Positions 44,190 through 54,315 of a stretch of 64,000 bases of DNA are shown here, in pieces. Under the pieces are notes generated by a model that had not been told where the DNA came from, made no database searches, and saw nothing but the letters and a program-made list of their open reading frames with translations. Position 1 is the stretch's first letter. Each line of letters starts with the position of its first letter. A program made the position numbers and the translations under genes. The DNA lies in assembly GCA_043228905.1 (NCBI GenBank), contig JBHGNT010000016.1, positions 8,494,001 through 8,558,000 of the forward strand, read 5' to 3'. This DNA is from Azolla caroliniana. Taxonomy: Eukaryota; Polypodiophyta.

Positions 44190-45735
44190 TTCTTTTTTTC
44201 TTTTTTTCTTTTTTTAAAGTCAAGATTCACCGTGGTATTAATGAAAAGATGCCCAAAGGCTACAAAGTATCCATACAATCTATTACAACCCTCCTACCCA
44301 CATGAATCAACATGTGTAGTAGTGGAAACCCTCATGCAAGGTCTTTTCAAGACAGGGGGCGGAAAAAGCCATCTTGGTGGAGCGTATCTCCATTTTATTC
44401 TATCCCCAAAATAGGTGAAGACCTCTGCCTTTTTCCAAATTTCGCGAAATTGTTGTTGCTTGCGAAACACAACATTAGGCTCACCATGTATTGCTTCATA
44501 TTGACCTCTTAAAGTATGCAGGAGCATCAACCATATCTCCTTGACTAACTCAACCGCATTTGGTTTGACATTCTGAAATACACACTTACATCTTGTCTTC
44601 CATAATATCCAAACTACTAAAGAAGATATAGTAGACCAAACCTTGTCTTCTTCCAAACAATGGATTGGTGTAGTATAAGAGGCCTCCAACACTTGTCTTC
44701 CATCAGAGAGGAGAAGAAAATTAACACAGTCCCTTTCATAATTATGTATTTCTTCAGCCAACCTTCCCCATCTCACAAAACCCCATGTGTACACCTGTTT
44801 ACCATAAATAGGATACAAAATTCTCAACACTCTTTTCCATACCGCTCTAGCTATAGGACATACCCATAAAACATGGTGCACCGTTTCATTGGGCAAACCA
44901 CAATTGTCACATTTTAAATCATGGCAATGCCCCTTCATCCATGACTTCACAGGGGTGCCATAATGTACCAACAACCATCTAAACAAGACAACTTTTCTAG
45001 GAATTTCCATGGCCCATAGCCATTTCCAATAAGCATTTAACCAAGAGTGTCGTACATTACCCAAGTTCCAAAATTTACATGTTGTTGGCGTAATAGCCAC
45101 ACGCCTCTTTAGCAATTCTCTACCCATTTTTATCGAGTACTAAAAAAATGGGATTTGCTTGCCTAGTATTCCTTGTGGTAATATGCTTTGCCATTTCCAT
45201 TCATTGGGATCCCACAAAAGTTTGTCAATAGGCTTATTCTCGTAGACCCACAATTCAGATAAATTGTTTATATCATTTGGGTGTGGATTCAACATCCATT
45301 TTTTTATCGTTTTTCCACAAGATACGAACAGGCAACATACTCCCTTGAGATACAACTTCGTCTTCCATAACGATAAAATGAAGCCGTCCAGACCACAAAA
45401 CATCGAAATATAGACAGTCATGAGAGTTTTTATAAGCTCTGACCCCCAACAAGACATGTAAAGATGAAAACATACCATACCAAAATAGACCACTTTGAGA
45501 AGGTTGAAAAGAATGCATCGTAAACACTCTATAAAAAATATAGCCAATTCCTTACCGATCTAGCTTCTCCTCTATCAAAATCAGCCCATTTCAACCTAGT
45601 TCTTTTCCCTAACATTCCCCCCTCCTCAGATAGAAATAATGGGTTCATTATGAGGGGTTGTCGCAACCATTCCTCCATACATGATGGTAGAGATTGGACC
45701 AAGTTATGTTTCAAATCCCACCATGCCTTCATGAT
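44190..45735 (-). pseudogene. LINE ORF2 tail with zf-RVT zinc-binding domain
   Basis: The main frame 44,294-45,127 shows the zf-RVT arrangement: WKWLWAMEIPRKVVLFRWLL, then CDNCGLPNETVHHVLWVCP (Cys/His set) near 44,850-44,910, and WILWKTRCKCVFQN. Further upstream on the minus strand, GKQIPFF-YSIKMGRELL continues the same protein across a stop near 45,140, and LKWADFDRGEA near 45,570-45,605 is an RT C-terminal signature. Poly-T on the plus strand at 44,188-44,217 may be the remains of the LINE's poly-A tail. Catalytic RT motifs are not in the window. Confidence 0.8.
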
Positions 45736-45839
45736 ACCATTATGAGGGGTTGTCGATGCAAGGAAATTTGACGTTAGATGAAGTTGTTGAATCCCACACT
45801 ACATGTCTCTCTTACGACACCATTATCTAGGAAATAAAT

Positions 45840-47530
45840 ATGATATACCCTAATTTTGATCCTAGGTATTTTATTGAATTACAAAAAGGGAATGCTCATT
45901 TAGCAACACAATCTAGCTGGATACTAAAACATATACGCAATCTAGTTGGATACTAAAACTTATATGTTTCGTAAGGTTTAATGTGCAACAAAGATTGGTC
46001 TTACAAAAGAACCAAGAAAAAAGATAATGGCTTGTCATGATGAGATTTCGATACATCACATCGGATTTTGGTCTCCAAATGGAAAATAGAATTCATGTAC
46101 ACTAGCCTCGATGGACGTAGCAAGTTTGACTCCCATCATTTTTATATTGGTTTCTCTCACATAACTTTTCACTCAAAGCTTGGATTCGTGTTTTGAAAAT
46201 TCCTTCATGATCCTCATAGAGATCCCTTACTTTGACATTTGGTACAAAGCTCTAGACATGTTCTATGGGTGAAATCTTTGTGTCGGGGCAATGTGTTACT
46301 CAATGCAGTAACCTACAATTCATTATTCTTTGGTTTTATCCTAAATTCATGTAAAGACTCGACCCCATTACATGGATTAGTTTAATTGCAAATAAATTAG
46401 AAGATAGAATTATAAGATTTAGTGCAGCTTCGAGATGAGATCCTTGAGTTCCAATCTAGTGAACCAACGTGATAACTTCATCGCCTTTTGTCGTTGATGG
46501 CCTTGAACACTCTCCACATTCGCGATCTCAAGTTCATGTAAAAAATTCAACTATGCTTTTGAGAGATCCTCGAGTTTCAGTCCAAGGTACATGCGAGACC
46601 ACTTCATTGCCTTTTGTCATCAATGGCCTTGAACATCTTCTAAATTCGTGATCTTGTACAAAAATCGGGTTCCCCGCAATGAGCTCTCCTCTCCCTTTTA
46701 TAGGCATGTGGAGCTCTTCATGAAAATAAAAATAGTTACTCACTTTTTAGCATGCACCGATATTCCCTAATTTTGATCCTAGGTATTTTGTAATATTACG
46801 GAAAGGGAATGCTCGTTTAGGAATGATATCTAACTAGATACTAAAGCCTTTATGTTTCGTAAGGTTTAATGCCCAAAAAAGATTCGTTTTATGGAAGAAC
46901 CAAGAAAAAAGATAATGGTTTCAGTCATGATGAGATTTTGATACATGACATCGGATTTGGTCTCCAAATGGAAAATAGATTTCATACTTGAATGTTCCGT
47001 TAGACTCAGATGTCATCCTATTGATTGTATGCTAGCTAGCTAGCCTTGTTCAACGTAGCAAGCTCGATTGCCGTCATTTGAATCTCAGATTCTCTCACGT
47101 AACTTTTTCACTTAGAGCTTGGATTCGTGGTTTGAAAACACCTTCGTGATCCTCACCAAGACCCCTTTACGCTAGCATTTGGTACGAAGCGAACCAATGT
47201 GAACCAATGTGACAATTTCATCGCCTTTTGTTGCTGGTGGCCTTGAACACCCTTTGCATTCGCAATCCCCAGTTCATGTAAAAAATTCAACAATGCTTTC
47301 GAGAGGAGATCTTCAAGTTTCAGGCCAAGGGACATGCAAGATAGCTTCATTGTCTTTGGCCATCCGTGGCCTTGAACACCCTTTGAATTCACGATCTCGC
47401 ACTCATGTTGAAATTTGAGAGCACTTTTGCCTCATACAAAAATCGGGTCCCCCACATTGAGCTCTCCTCTCCCTTTTATAGGCATGGGAAACAAAAATAA
47501 TCACTCACTTTTTAACGTGCACTTTCACCT
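45840..47530. repeat. Tandem duplication, unit about 0.8-0.9 kb, with inner sub-duplication
   Basis: The block starting CCTAATTTTGATCCTAGGTATTTT occurs at about 45,849 and 46,767, and the block GAGCTCTCCTCTCCCTTTTATAGGCATG at about 46,680 and 47,459, so two diverged units lie head to tail. Inside each, the segment CGCCTTTTGT-TGGCCTTGAACA is itself repeated about 120 bp apart. Two TATA-like TTTTATAGG sites recur. No protein domain; an LTR-like origin is possible. Confidence 0.75.
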
Positions 47531-47887
47531 ATCTTCGTCAATCACCTAACACGAGTGAGCAAAATGTTGATCTCCATGTCCATCCATCCGCATCTTGATG
47601 ACATCTACTTGATCACTTGTAGTCCACACAAAACTCAAACCCTTGACCGTTTATTAACAATGTAAGCTTTTAACAATTGATTTATGTCTTTTTTATTATT
47701 TTTGACTTCATCTCATTTCATGTCCTTATTGTTATATTGTTTCTCTATCCTTCAATCTTTTATATGTATTAATTTTGACGTATTTCCTCATGTAAGCTTT
47801 TCACATCATGACAACGATCCTCATTAAAGTAGATGCATGAATGGGAGTCTCAATGGGGAAATCTGAGGGACAGATGAATGTGGGAGT
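47531..47887. other. No gene recognised
   Basis: AT-rich spacer before the copia G LTR. Confidence 0.5.
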
Positions 47888-48148
47888 TGTTAGCATAAAA
47901 GGTCGATTCCTTCCACTTTGTATCCATACAAGTGTGAACACGTCCAACAGTTACGACTTGAGTATATTAGCTCTAACCTAACATTGTAACGATGATTGAT
48001 CTTGAGTCTTGTAGAGAGAGAGAGAGTTACAAAATAACAGGGAGCTTCCATTGAAGCTCGAACTACGTCTATCTTCTTCTTCTTCATATTACACATATCT
48101 GGGTCGTTTGCTGTGCATAAATTCGCACATACGAACCTCCTTCCAACA
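47888..48148 (+). mobile_element. Copia G 5' LTR
   Basis: About 261 bp, TGTTAGCATA to CTTCCAACA, ending two bases before a perfect primer-binding core. The start was chosen as the nearest upstream TGTTAG; the element's 3' LTR is missing, so it cannot be checked against a second copy. Confidence 0.65.
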
Positions 48149-48150
48149 AG

Positions 48151-48162
48151 TGGTATCAGAGT
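48151..48162 (+). promoter_or_regulatory. Copia G primer-binding site
   Basis: TGGTATCAGAGT, one base off the copia consensus. Confidence 0.9.
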
Positions 48163-48254
48163 GACTTGTTGTTCAACGGCGACGAAAAGACAGAGCGAAG
48201 AGGGAACCCTGCGGCTGGAAGAAAAGGCCAGGTTAGTAAATCACTTCAAAGAAC

Positions 48255-49626
48255 ATGGCGTCAACATCTAGAACAAGAGTTGAAATCCGAAAGTTCGACG
48301 GCAAAAACTTTGCCCTGTGGAAGGAGATGATGCAAGACTTGCTGATCATTCGAAGATAGGTCGAAGCCATTCGACATAGCAAAAAACTTGCTTCAATGTC
48401 AGCCAAATAGTGGAGATCAATAGACAAAATTGCTCGCTCCACCATTCGGATGCACCTACCCGAAAACGTATATTTCATTATGGCAAAGGAGATGACAACA
48501 TTCTCTTTGTGGGAGAAGTTACATGCTATGTATGAGAAGAAGTCCTCATCTTCAAAACCGATACTAATCCAACAACTATTCGACATGAAGATGAGAGAGA
48601 CTGATCCAACAACCTCCCACATCAACACTGTCATCCGGGTGTTGTTTGAACTTTCCTCCCAAGGGATCAATGTCGAAGAAGAAGTGAAAGCCCTTGCCCT
48701 CATATCGTGCTTGTCGGCGAGTTGGGAGGAATTATGCACGACTTTCACCAATAGCAGCCCTAGGCTGAACCTGGATGAAACTATCAGCCAAATCCTCATA
48801 GAGGATATTCGGCGAAAATCAATGGGACTCATCATCGATGAATCAGCAAAAGCCCATCACTCGACCGAGTCGATCGACTGATCCAATCTATCGAGAGAAC
48901 AAGCCGAACATCCGGTCGAAACACTGGTCAATCGAGAAAGAGGGGAGATTGATCAAGAAATACCCGATCCGGTGATTTCTGCACTCATTGTAGGAAAGCT
49001 GGTCATAATATTTCCGACTACTAGCCAATCAAGAGAAAAGAGAGCGACCAACAATCCGAGTGGAACTGAGGATGATCCGACTCAAATCGCTCTCCAGTCG
49101 ACAACCAAATCAATGTTGCCGACTCCCTATCAAGAGAAATCCTCTCTCTAGAGGACTCGGTGATTGGAGAAGTCCTCTACAGTTCGCGAGACGCACACAT
49201 GTGGTTATTGGACTCCGATGCCACATTTCACATAACCCCACAAATCAAATGGTTTTTGAACTATTTGGCCAACGCTAGCGGCACCATCTAATTCGACAAC
49301 GGGCAGGAGTGCATAATTGCAAAGCTCGAAGAGGTCCTCATTCGATTGCCGAATGACAACATGATCACCCTATACCAAGTTCGGCATGTACCTGATCTAA
49401 AAAGGAGTCTGGTCTCCATCGACATTTTAGCCGAAGACGGGTACCGAATGACTCTCAATGAGTTGACATGGATGATCAACCAAGGAAAATTGAAGATTGG
49501 AAGTTGACACAAGTACAACAACTTGTATCTAATTATGGCGATCAATCCAGAAGGGGCTGTGAAGGTAGCTGAATTGACTGACCCGAAGTTATGGCATGGC
49601 CGACTTGGCCATATGTCTCTGTCGTA
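48255..49626 (+). pseudogene. Copia G gag-protease pseudogene
   Basis: Start MASTSRTRVEIRKFDGKNFA at 48,255, related to copia B. Gag body with MHLPENVYFIMAKEM and SCLSASWEEL. Damaged knuckle near 48,985-49,020. Protease WLLDSDATFHITP near 49,203-49,240 with Gly of DSGA changed to Asp. Pre-integrase LWHGRLGHMS near 49,590-49,620, where an insertion breaks the frame. Stops near 48,358, 48,408, 48,880 and 49,290, plus at least one frameshift. Confidence 0.88.
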
Positions 49627-50520
49627 AAGATTGTGGTTGTGTGTCGCAATCTCTGAGGTTCTGTGACTTAGGGATGGGTTTAGGGTTGACGGGGTGTAAT
49701 CGCAGATTGTGCGATGACAAGAAGCCAAGAAGCCAAGAAGCCAAGATGGAATCGACGTTGTTGCGAAAAGAATTTTATTTGTAAAACACCACTTACAATA
49801 TTTATTTGCCAAAAGTTACTTGGCAAGACTCAAACTCAACTCCTCTCCTTTCTTAAATTAAGGCTTATTAAATCAACCACTTCAACACTTTTCTTTTTGT
49901 AGTGGTTTAACTTTCTTTTCTTTATATTTACTATTTCTATGTTACAAAACTTTTTTACCAAAAGAAAGTTGCTTTGGGAAGACTTGAACTTAAAATCTTT
50001 ATTTACAAAAAGGCATTTGGGATTATACCACTTCAACTTCTTTCTTTTTTTATTTTCATTTTCTTTCCTTTAATTTTTGTCATGTATTCAGCATGCCACT
50101 AGCTTCATGAGCGACCTCTGCATCCTTCCCGCTCACGAGCTTCTTCCTTGCCTTCTCTTCTTCCTTCCTTCTCTTCCCTTTTGCTTCTCCTCTTTAGCCA
50201 CTATGGGAGTGGCTTTTATAGGGGGGTCAACTGCCCAGCCACCCTCTTGAGGCGGTTATTTTTTTATTTATTTACAAATTCTATTTTATACTTTTACATT
50301 CAAGAAATTACAAAATCATCTTCATTTAATTTTGAACTCCCCGTTTTGATATAATTACAGTTTTGTCCCGAGTGATCTTGAAGGTAACATTGATCCTTCC
50401 GGAGGCTATATCTTGGGCTTCTGAACTCCGATTCACGAACCGAAAATTCCTACATGCTCCTTGTCATAAGGTCCAGATGAAAATGTCTTTCTATAGATTT
50501 TTGACATTGTGAAGCCTCAA
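49627..50520 (+). mobile_element. LTR-like insertion (about 0.9 kb) in copia G
   Basis: Splits copia G exactly between GHMS and AGLDRL of the pre-integrase region. It begins near TGTCGTAAAG, holds two tRNA-like stretches (about 49,830 and 49,985, minus strand), and a TATA-like CTTTTATAGG near 50,213. Its last 250 bp match 1,890-2,180 in reverse. The target duplication is not clean (GTCTC-like left, ACCTC-like right), so ends are approximate. A solo LTR of a gypsy-type element is likeliest. Confidence 0.65.
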
Positions 50521-51585
50521 CTTCACGACCTCGCAAGCCGGACTGGACCGACTAATGGCAGTTGGCTACATTCCGAAACTCTTGGTGAAGACAAACTTCT
50601 ATGAGCATTGTCATTACGGGAAACAGACCCGAAGTCCGCACTCTCTTTACTATGAGACGGTACAACAACCTCTAGAACTGATCCATACAGACATATGTGG
50701 GTCGATGCCCGAAAGATCACTAAGTGGCTCTTGGTACTTCATCACTTTTGTCAATGATTGTACACAGAAGATCTAGGCTTATTCGATTAAGTCCAAAGAC
50801 GAGGCACTCGAGATCTTCGCTCGATGGCTAGTCGAAGTGGAGAACCGATCAAGATATTGACTGAAGACGCTTCGATTTGACAACGGAGGTGAGTATACCT
50901 CTCGAGCCTTCAAATAGTACCTATCCGACACCAAAAGACCGTTCCATACACACCCATGCAAAATGGAGTAGTTGAACGAATCGACTAAACAATCCAGGAG
51001 AGGGTGATAGCAATACTCCAACAAGCCGGACTAAAGCTGGAGTTCTGGGCCGAAGCATTGCCGACGACAATTTACCTGATAACTCTGTCACCGTCGAAAG
51101 CAATAAGGCTTGAAGTGCCACCGACACTATGGTCAAGCAAACAACCGACCTACCATAGGCTCCGCATATTCGGATGTGAAGCCTATGCATTCATCCCCAG
51201 GGAGAAAAGAACCAAGTTGGTGCCCCATGCAACAAAATGCATATTTCTTTGTTATGGAAACAATGGGGAATTCAACTATCGACTATGGGACCCAGAGAAC
51301 TAGAAACTGATCCGGAGTAGTGATGTAGTCTTCAATGAAGACTTGATTCTCTCTGAGCGGAACCAACAGAAAATAGTCGGCAAAAAGGTCTCTTTCGAAG
51401 TTAACAGAGACATTGTAGAAAGATCATCCCACCCTAGTCGAAATCGACCGAGCCGACACCACAGTTGCCGATTCCGAATCGGCACGAGGTACACTGGTTG
51501 AAATGGATTCGACTACGAGATTGACAAGAGATGACAACGACAAAGTCAAAATGACCAAGGGAAAGGCTACCCTGCTAATCAATCC
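50521..51585 (+). pseudogene. Copia G integrase pseudogene, 3' truncated
   Basis: Resumes the reading frame after the insertion: EHCHYGKQ, LIHTDICGSMP (first Asp), RFDNGGEYT (second Asp) near 50,872-50,900. The Glu block is lost in a frameshift near 50,950. Then RLRIFGCEAYAFIPREKR and RSSDVVFNEDL near 51,318-51,345. It stops short of RT, where a gypsy-1 LTR scrap begins at about 51,590. Stops at 50,776, 50,862 and 51,301. Confidence 0.88.
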
Positions 51586-51589
51586 CGAA

Positions 51590-51763
51590 ACCTCATGCAC
51601 ATCTAGTGTGCATGAACACTTTTTTTAGAGGATAAAAAGCATGATGCTTGCCATGTTATAAGCTATACTAAGCCTCTCCCATCACTATATAAGGAGGGAA
51701 GCAAAATGTAATTGGGGGGTGTGGAAATTTTGGGTTATTTCTTGGGAAAACTATTATGGTTTC
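51590..51763 (+). mobile_element. Gypsy-1 LTR fragment with TATA box
   Basis: CATGCACATCTAGTGTGCATGA and CTCTCCCATCACTATATAAGGA match the 61,370-62,033 LTR read on its own strand. Only the promoter part is left, between copia G and a reversed copia D-family LTR. Confidence 0.75.
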
Positions 51764-52182
51764 TGAAAAGAATAGCGTGCGGAAGCCTGTAGATACAATC
51801 GGTTACAACTGGATAGCAACAAAACACAGACGAAGGTTTAATAGAAAGCTTAGAAAGTACACAGAGAACGCGGGAGAGACAGAGAGAGAAAAACACATAA
51901 AAACTCAATTTCAAAATGATACTCTATACATCCTAATGTGCTTAGAGAGTACTTTTATACAAGTCCCTAAAAGAACTGACAGAAGTACTGATGTACTTCA
52001 ATGCTCATAATTGAGCGATTGACACTAACTCCTAAAAATATGCCTTTCTACTAGGCTAGGATCGTAGGCTTGTAATGGCATGTCGGTTCTCATGGATCCG
52101 GCTCGTGGATTGGGCTCTTCAATCCGATCTGGGCATCGACTTGTTCAGCTGATTCGGCCCATGTTGAGCTTGCTTCTCAACA
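51764..52182 (-). mobile_element. Copia D-family 3' LTR
   Basis: 419 bp; minus strand TGTTGAGAAGCAAG to ATTCTTTTCA. Homologous to 11,957-12,377 end to end. The polypurine tract TTGAGGGGGAG follows at 52,183-52,195. Confidence 0.88.
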
Positions 52183-52640
52183 CTCCCCCTCAAGCTCAAC
52201 TTGACGTTCCTTCTGCTCTGCCAGTTCCTTGCCTCGGCTTCTCCTAGTGTCTTCACGCCTTGCTTGCGCTCCTCGTCGGGTCTAGTCCTGTGTTCCACGA
52301 ACCCTCTAGTCCACCACTTCTCGACCGATCTGACTCTGTGCATCTCGACCCCTATGGTCGGCTTGTTTGCTCATCTCCCTCGTTATCGCAGTATTGGCGC
52401 CCCTCGACCCATAGGTTTGGTGTCGACTTTGACTGCCTTCTCTTCCGCTTGGCCTTCAAGTGATGTGGTTCCTCCGAATCGAATTGTTCAACCGAATCGG
52501 CTGCCTCCGATTCGTTCCCGCTCTTGTCCGAATTGGCTGTCTCCAATTCTTCTTCAATCTTCAGGCCCTTCACCAAATTAAACCATGTCCGGGTCTTGGC
52601 ATTCATCTTTCGGTCCACTTAGTGTTTCGACATCATGGTC
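52183..52640 (-). pseudogene. Copia D-family 3' internal end with charged extension
   Basis: Minus strand 52,352-52,618 encodes a Glu/Ser/Lys-rich piece (LETANSDKSGNESEAADSVE, then LKAKRKRRQSKS) matching the charged tail of copia D at 11,650-11,780. The rest of the element is missing beyond 52,640. Confidence 0.75.
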
Positions 52641-53313
52641 TTCTAGATGATATAATTAGCGATTGTGTTTCGACAAACTGACGGATAAACAGAGCAAACA
52701 GGTTACACCTTTCTTTTCCTACATCGGCAACCATCCTCGATGGTGTGTTCTGGATCTTCCCAAGGTTGCACAAAACCCTAGTGTTGAGCATCACCTTCAC
52801 TGACTACACTGAATCCAGTTAGAGTTATCTTCACATCTTCCGACAACTCAAGCACAACATAAGACTAATGTAGATTGCCATCGTCTTAAGTTTCCTTTTA
52901 AAGTTGGTGGTGACTGAGTATGGTTGCTTCGTCGTCACATCAAGACTACCCGACCGTGTGTGAAGATAAATGATGCAACATTTCGTCTTAATCTTCTAGC
53001 ACACATGACAGTGGCTTCACCCAGTCTTTCATAGCTCTCTTTTGGAACCTTGTCACACCTCTTCCATTTCTAATCGTGTCGTGCCACCTCCGTCTTCTGC
53101 CCAACTTGCTAATGACCCTGAATACGAGGTAGCAACTATTCTCGATTCTAAGATTATGCGCAATAAGCTCTATTCTCTAGTTGATTGGGTAGGCTATTCT
53201 CTGAGTGATCACACTTGGGAACCCGCCACTACTTCCATTGCCGCAATCCAAACAAACTGGGACGGACATTGTTAACGCCGACTTTCACTCGTCATTCTCA
53301 AAGGGGGAGATAA
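52625..53313 (+). pseudogene. Chromovirus gypsy 3' end with integrase chromodomain
   Basis: HHGLLDDIISD (integrase second Asp region) near 52,630-52,665, then decayed integrase. Frame 53,042-53,275 holds LEPCHTSS and a chromodomain YEVATILDSKIM, LYSLVDWVGYS and HTWEPA (53,120-53,230). Chromodomains of this type guide gypsy insertion into marked chromatin. PPT CAAAGGGGGAGATAA (53,299-53,313) and the LTR follow. Several stops between 52,680 and 53,040. Confidence 0.88.
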
Positions 53314-53750
53314 TGTCATGAATACATAAACATTTCATGGCTTCACATGGGCTTGAACCCAAGACCTTGTAATACATAATCAACAACCCAACCATTAAAA
53401 TAGCTTATGGTCATATGAGATAATAAAAGTTACTTTTGTAATATACTGATTATTGTAAATATTTTGAAACATTCTAGAACATTCTAGAATTTTCTAGAAC
53501 ATCTTAGAATATTCTAGGTGTAGAACATTATAGAAATCTCTAGGCTATTCTATCGGAACCTATAAATATAGACATGCAATTATTCTCAAACCAATTCGAA
53601 TCAACACTAGTCTTAAGCTCTCATCGCCTATCTTGTATTCATTCTCATTCTATCTTAATACATTCATTCTTCTCTTATCATTTCATTCCTCTCTTTTTGT
53701 GATCTCTTTATATCTTTCTTCCATCACTCTATCTTTTTTCTTGGTTCTAA
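53314..53750 (+). mobile_element. Chromovirus 3' LTR
   Basis: Starts TGTCATGAATAC after the polypurine tract. Has a tRNA-like stretch with a B-box-like GGTTCAAGCCC on the minus strand (53,351-53,361), a heat-shock-element array (53,471-53,515) and a TATA box TATAAATATA at 53,561. The end is placed at TTCTAACA near 53,750 but could be anywhere up to 53,869, where copia E's LTR starts. The 53,751-53,869 stretch is unassigned. Confidence 0.8.
53471..53515 (+). promoter_or_regulatory. Array of heat-shock elements in the chromovirus LTR
   Basis: Six contiguous alternating pentamers of the nTTCn/nGAAn type (ATTCT, AGAAC, ATTCT, AGAAT, TTTCT, AGAAC), then one imperfect and two more perfect pentamers. 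The array ends about 45 bp upstream of the TATA box. Three units are enough for heat-shock factor trimers. Confidence 0.75.
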
Positions 53751-53869
53751 CAACAACAACCAGAGTAGCAGTTGTAGATACAACTGAAGCAGTCGGAGAC
53801 GACGGGAACAGAACCTCGGCTGAAGTCACAAGTGAAGCAGTTGGAGTTGGCAATGCTGCAGTAGATGGG

Positions 53870-54315
53870 TGTTAAGAATTAGGTAATTAAGCAAGGGATA
53901 ATTAGTACCTAATTATGTGATTAAGTTAAGCGGAAGATTAAGTGATATGTGTGTGTATGTGTATGAGAGGAAGAGAGAGAGAAGTACACTTATGAGCAAC
54001 ACAAGATGGGGGATGATTACCTCTATATTAAATTAGCATCATCATCATCAAATACAAAAATACCCACAGTGAGGTATATTTACAACTCATGTGCAACGGT
54101 GCACATGTGTGAGTAGAATATAGGTACAAGGATGTAAGTCCTATATTCAATATACTTGGTAATGGAGGATCTTGAATGTATCCCCACTTACGTACAAGTA
54201 CAAAATCCTATTTAAGGGTTTATGGTCAACACTCCTAACTAGATTCTATCTAGGTAACTACAAAGTTACATGGTTGACTATATAGCTAAACTAGGTTGAG
54301 CTTGATCTCTCAACA
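53870..54315 (-). mobile_element. Copia E 3' LTR
   Basis: 446 bp; minus strand TGTTGAGAGATC to TTCTTAACA. The polypurine stretch CTTGAGGGGGCG (54,316-54,327) is next to it. Same family as the copia C LTR at 26,381. Confidence 0.92.
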
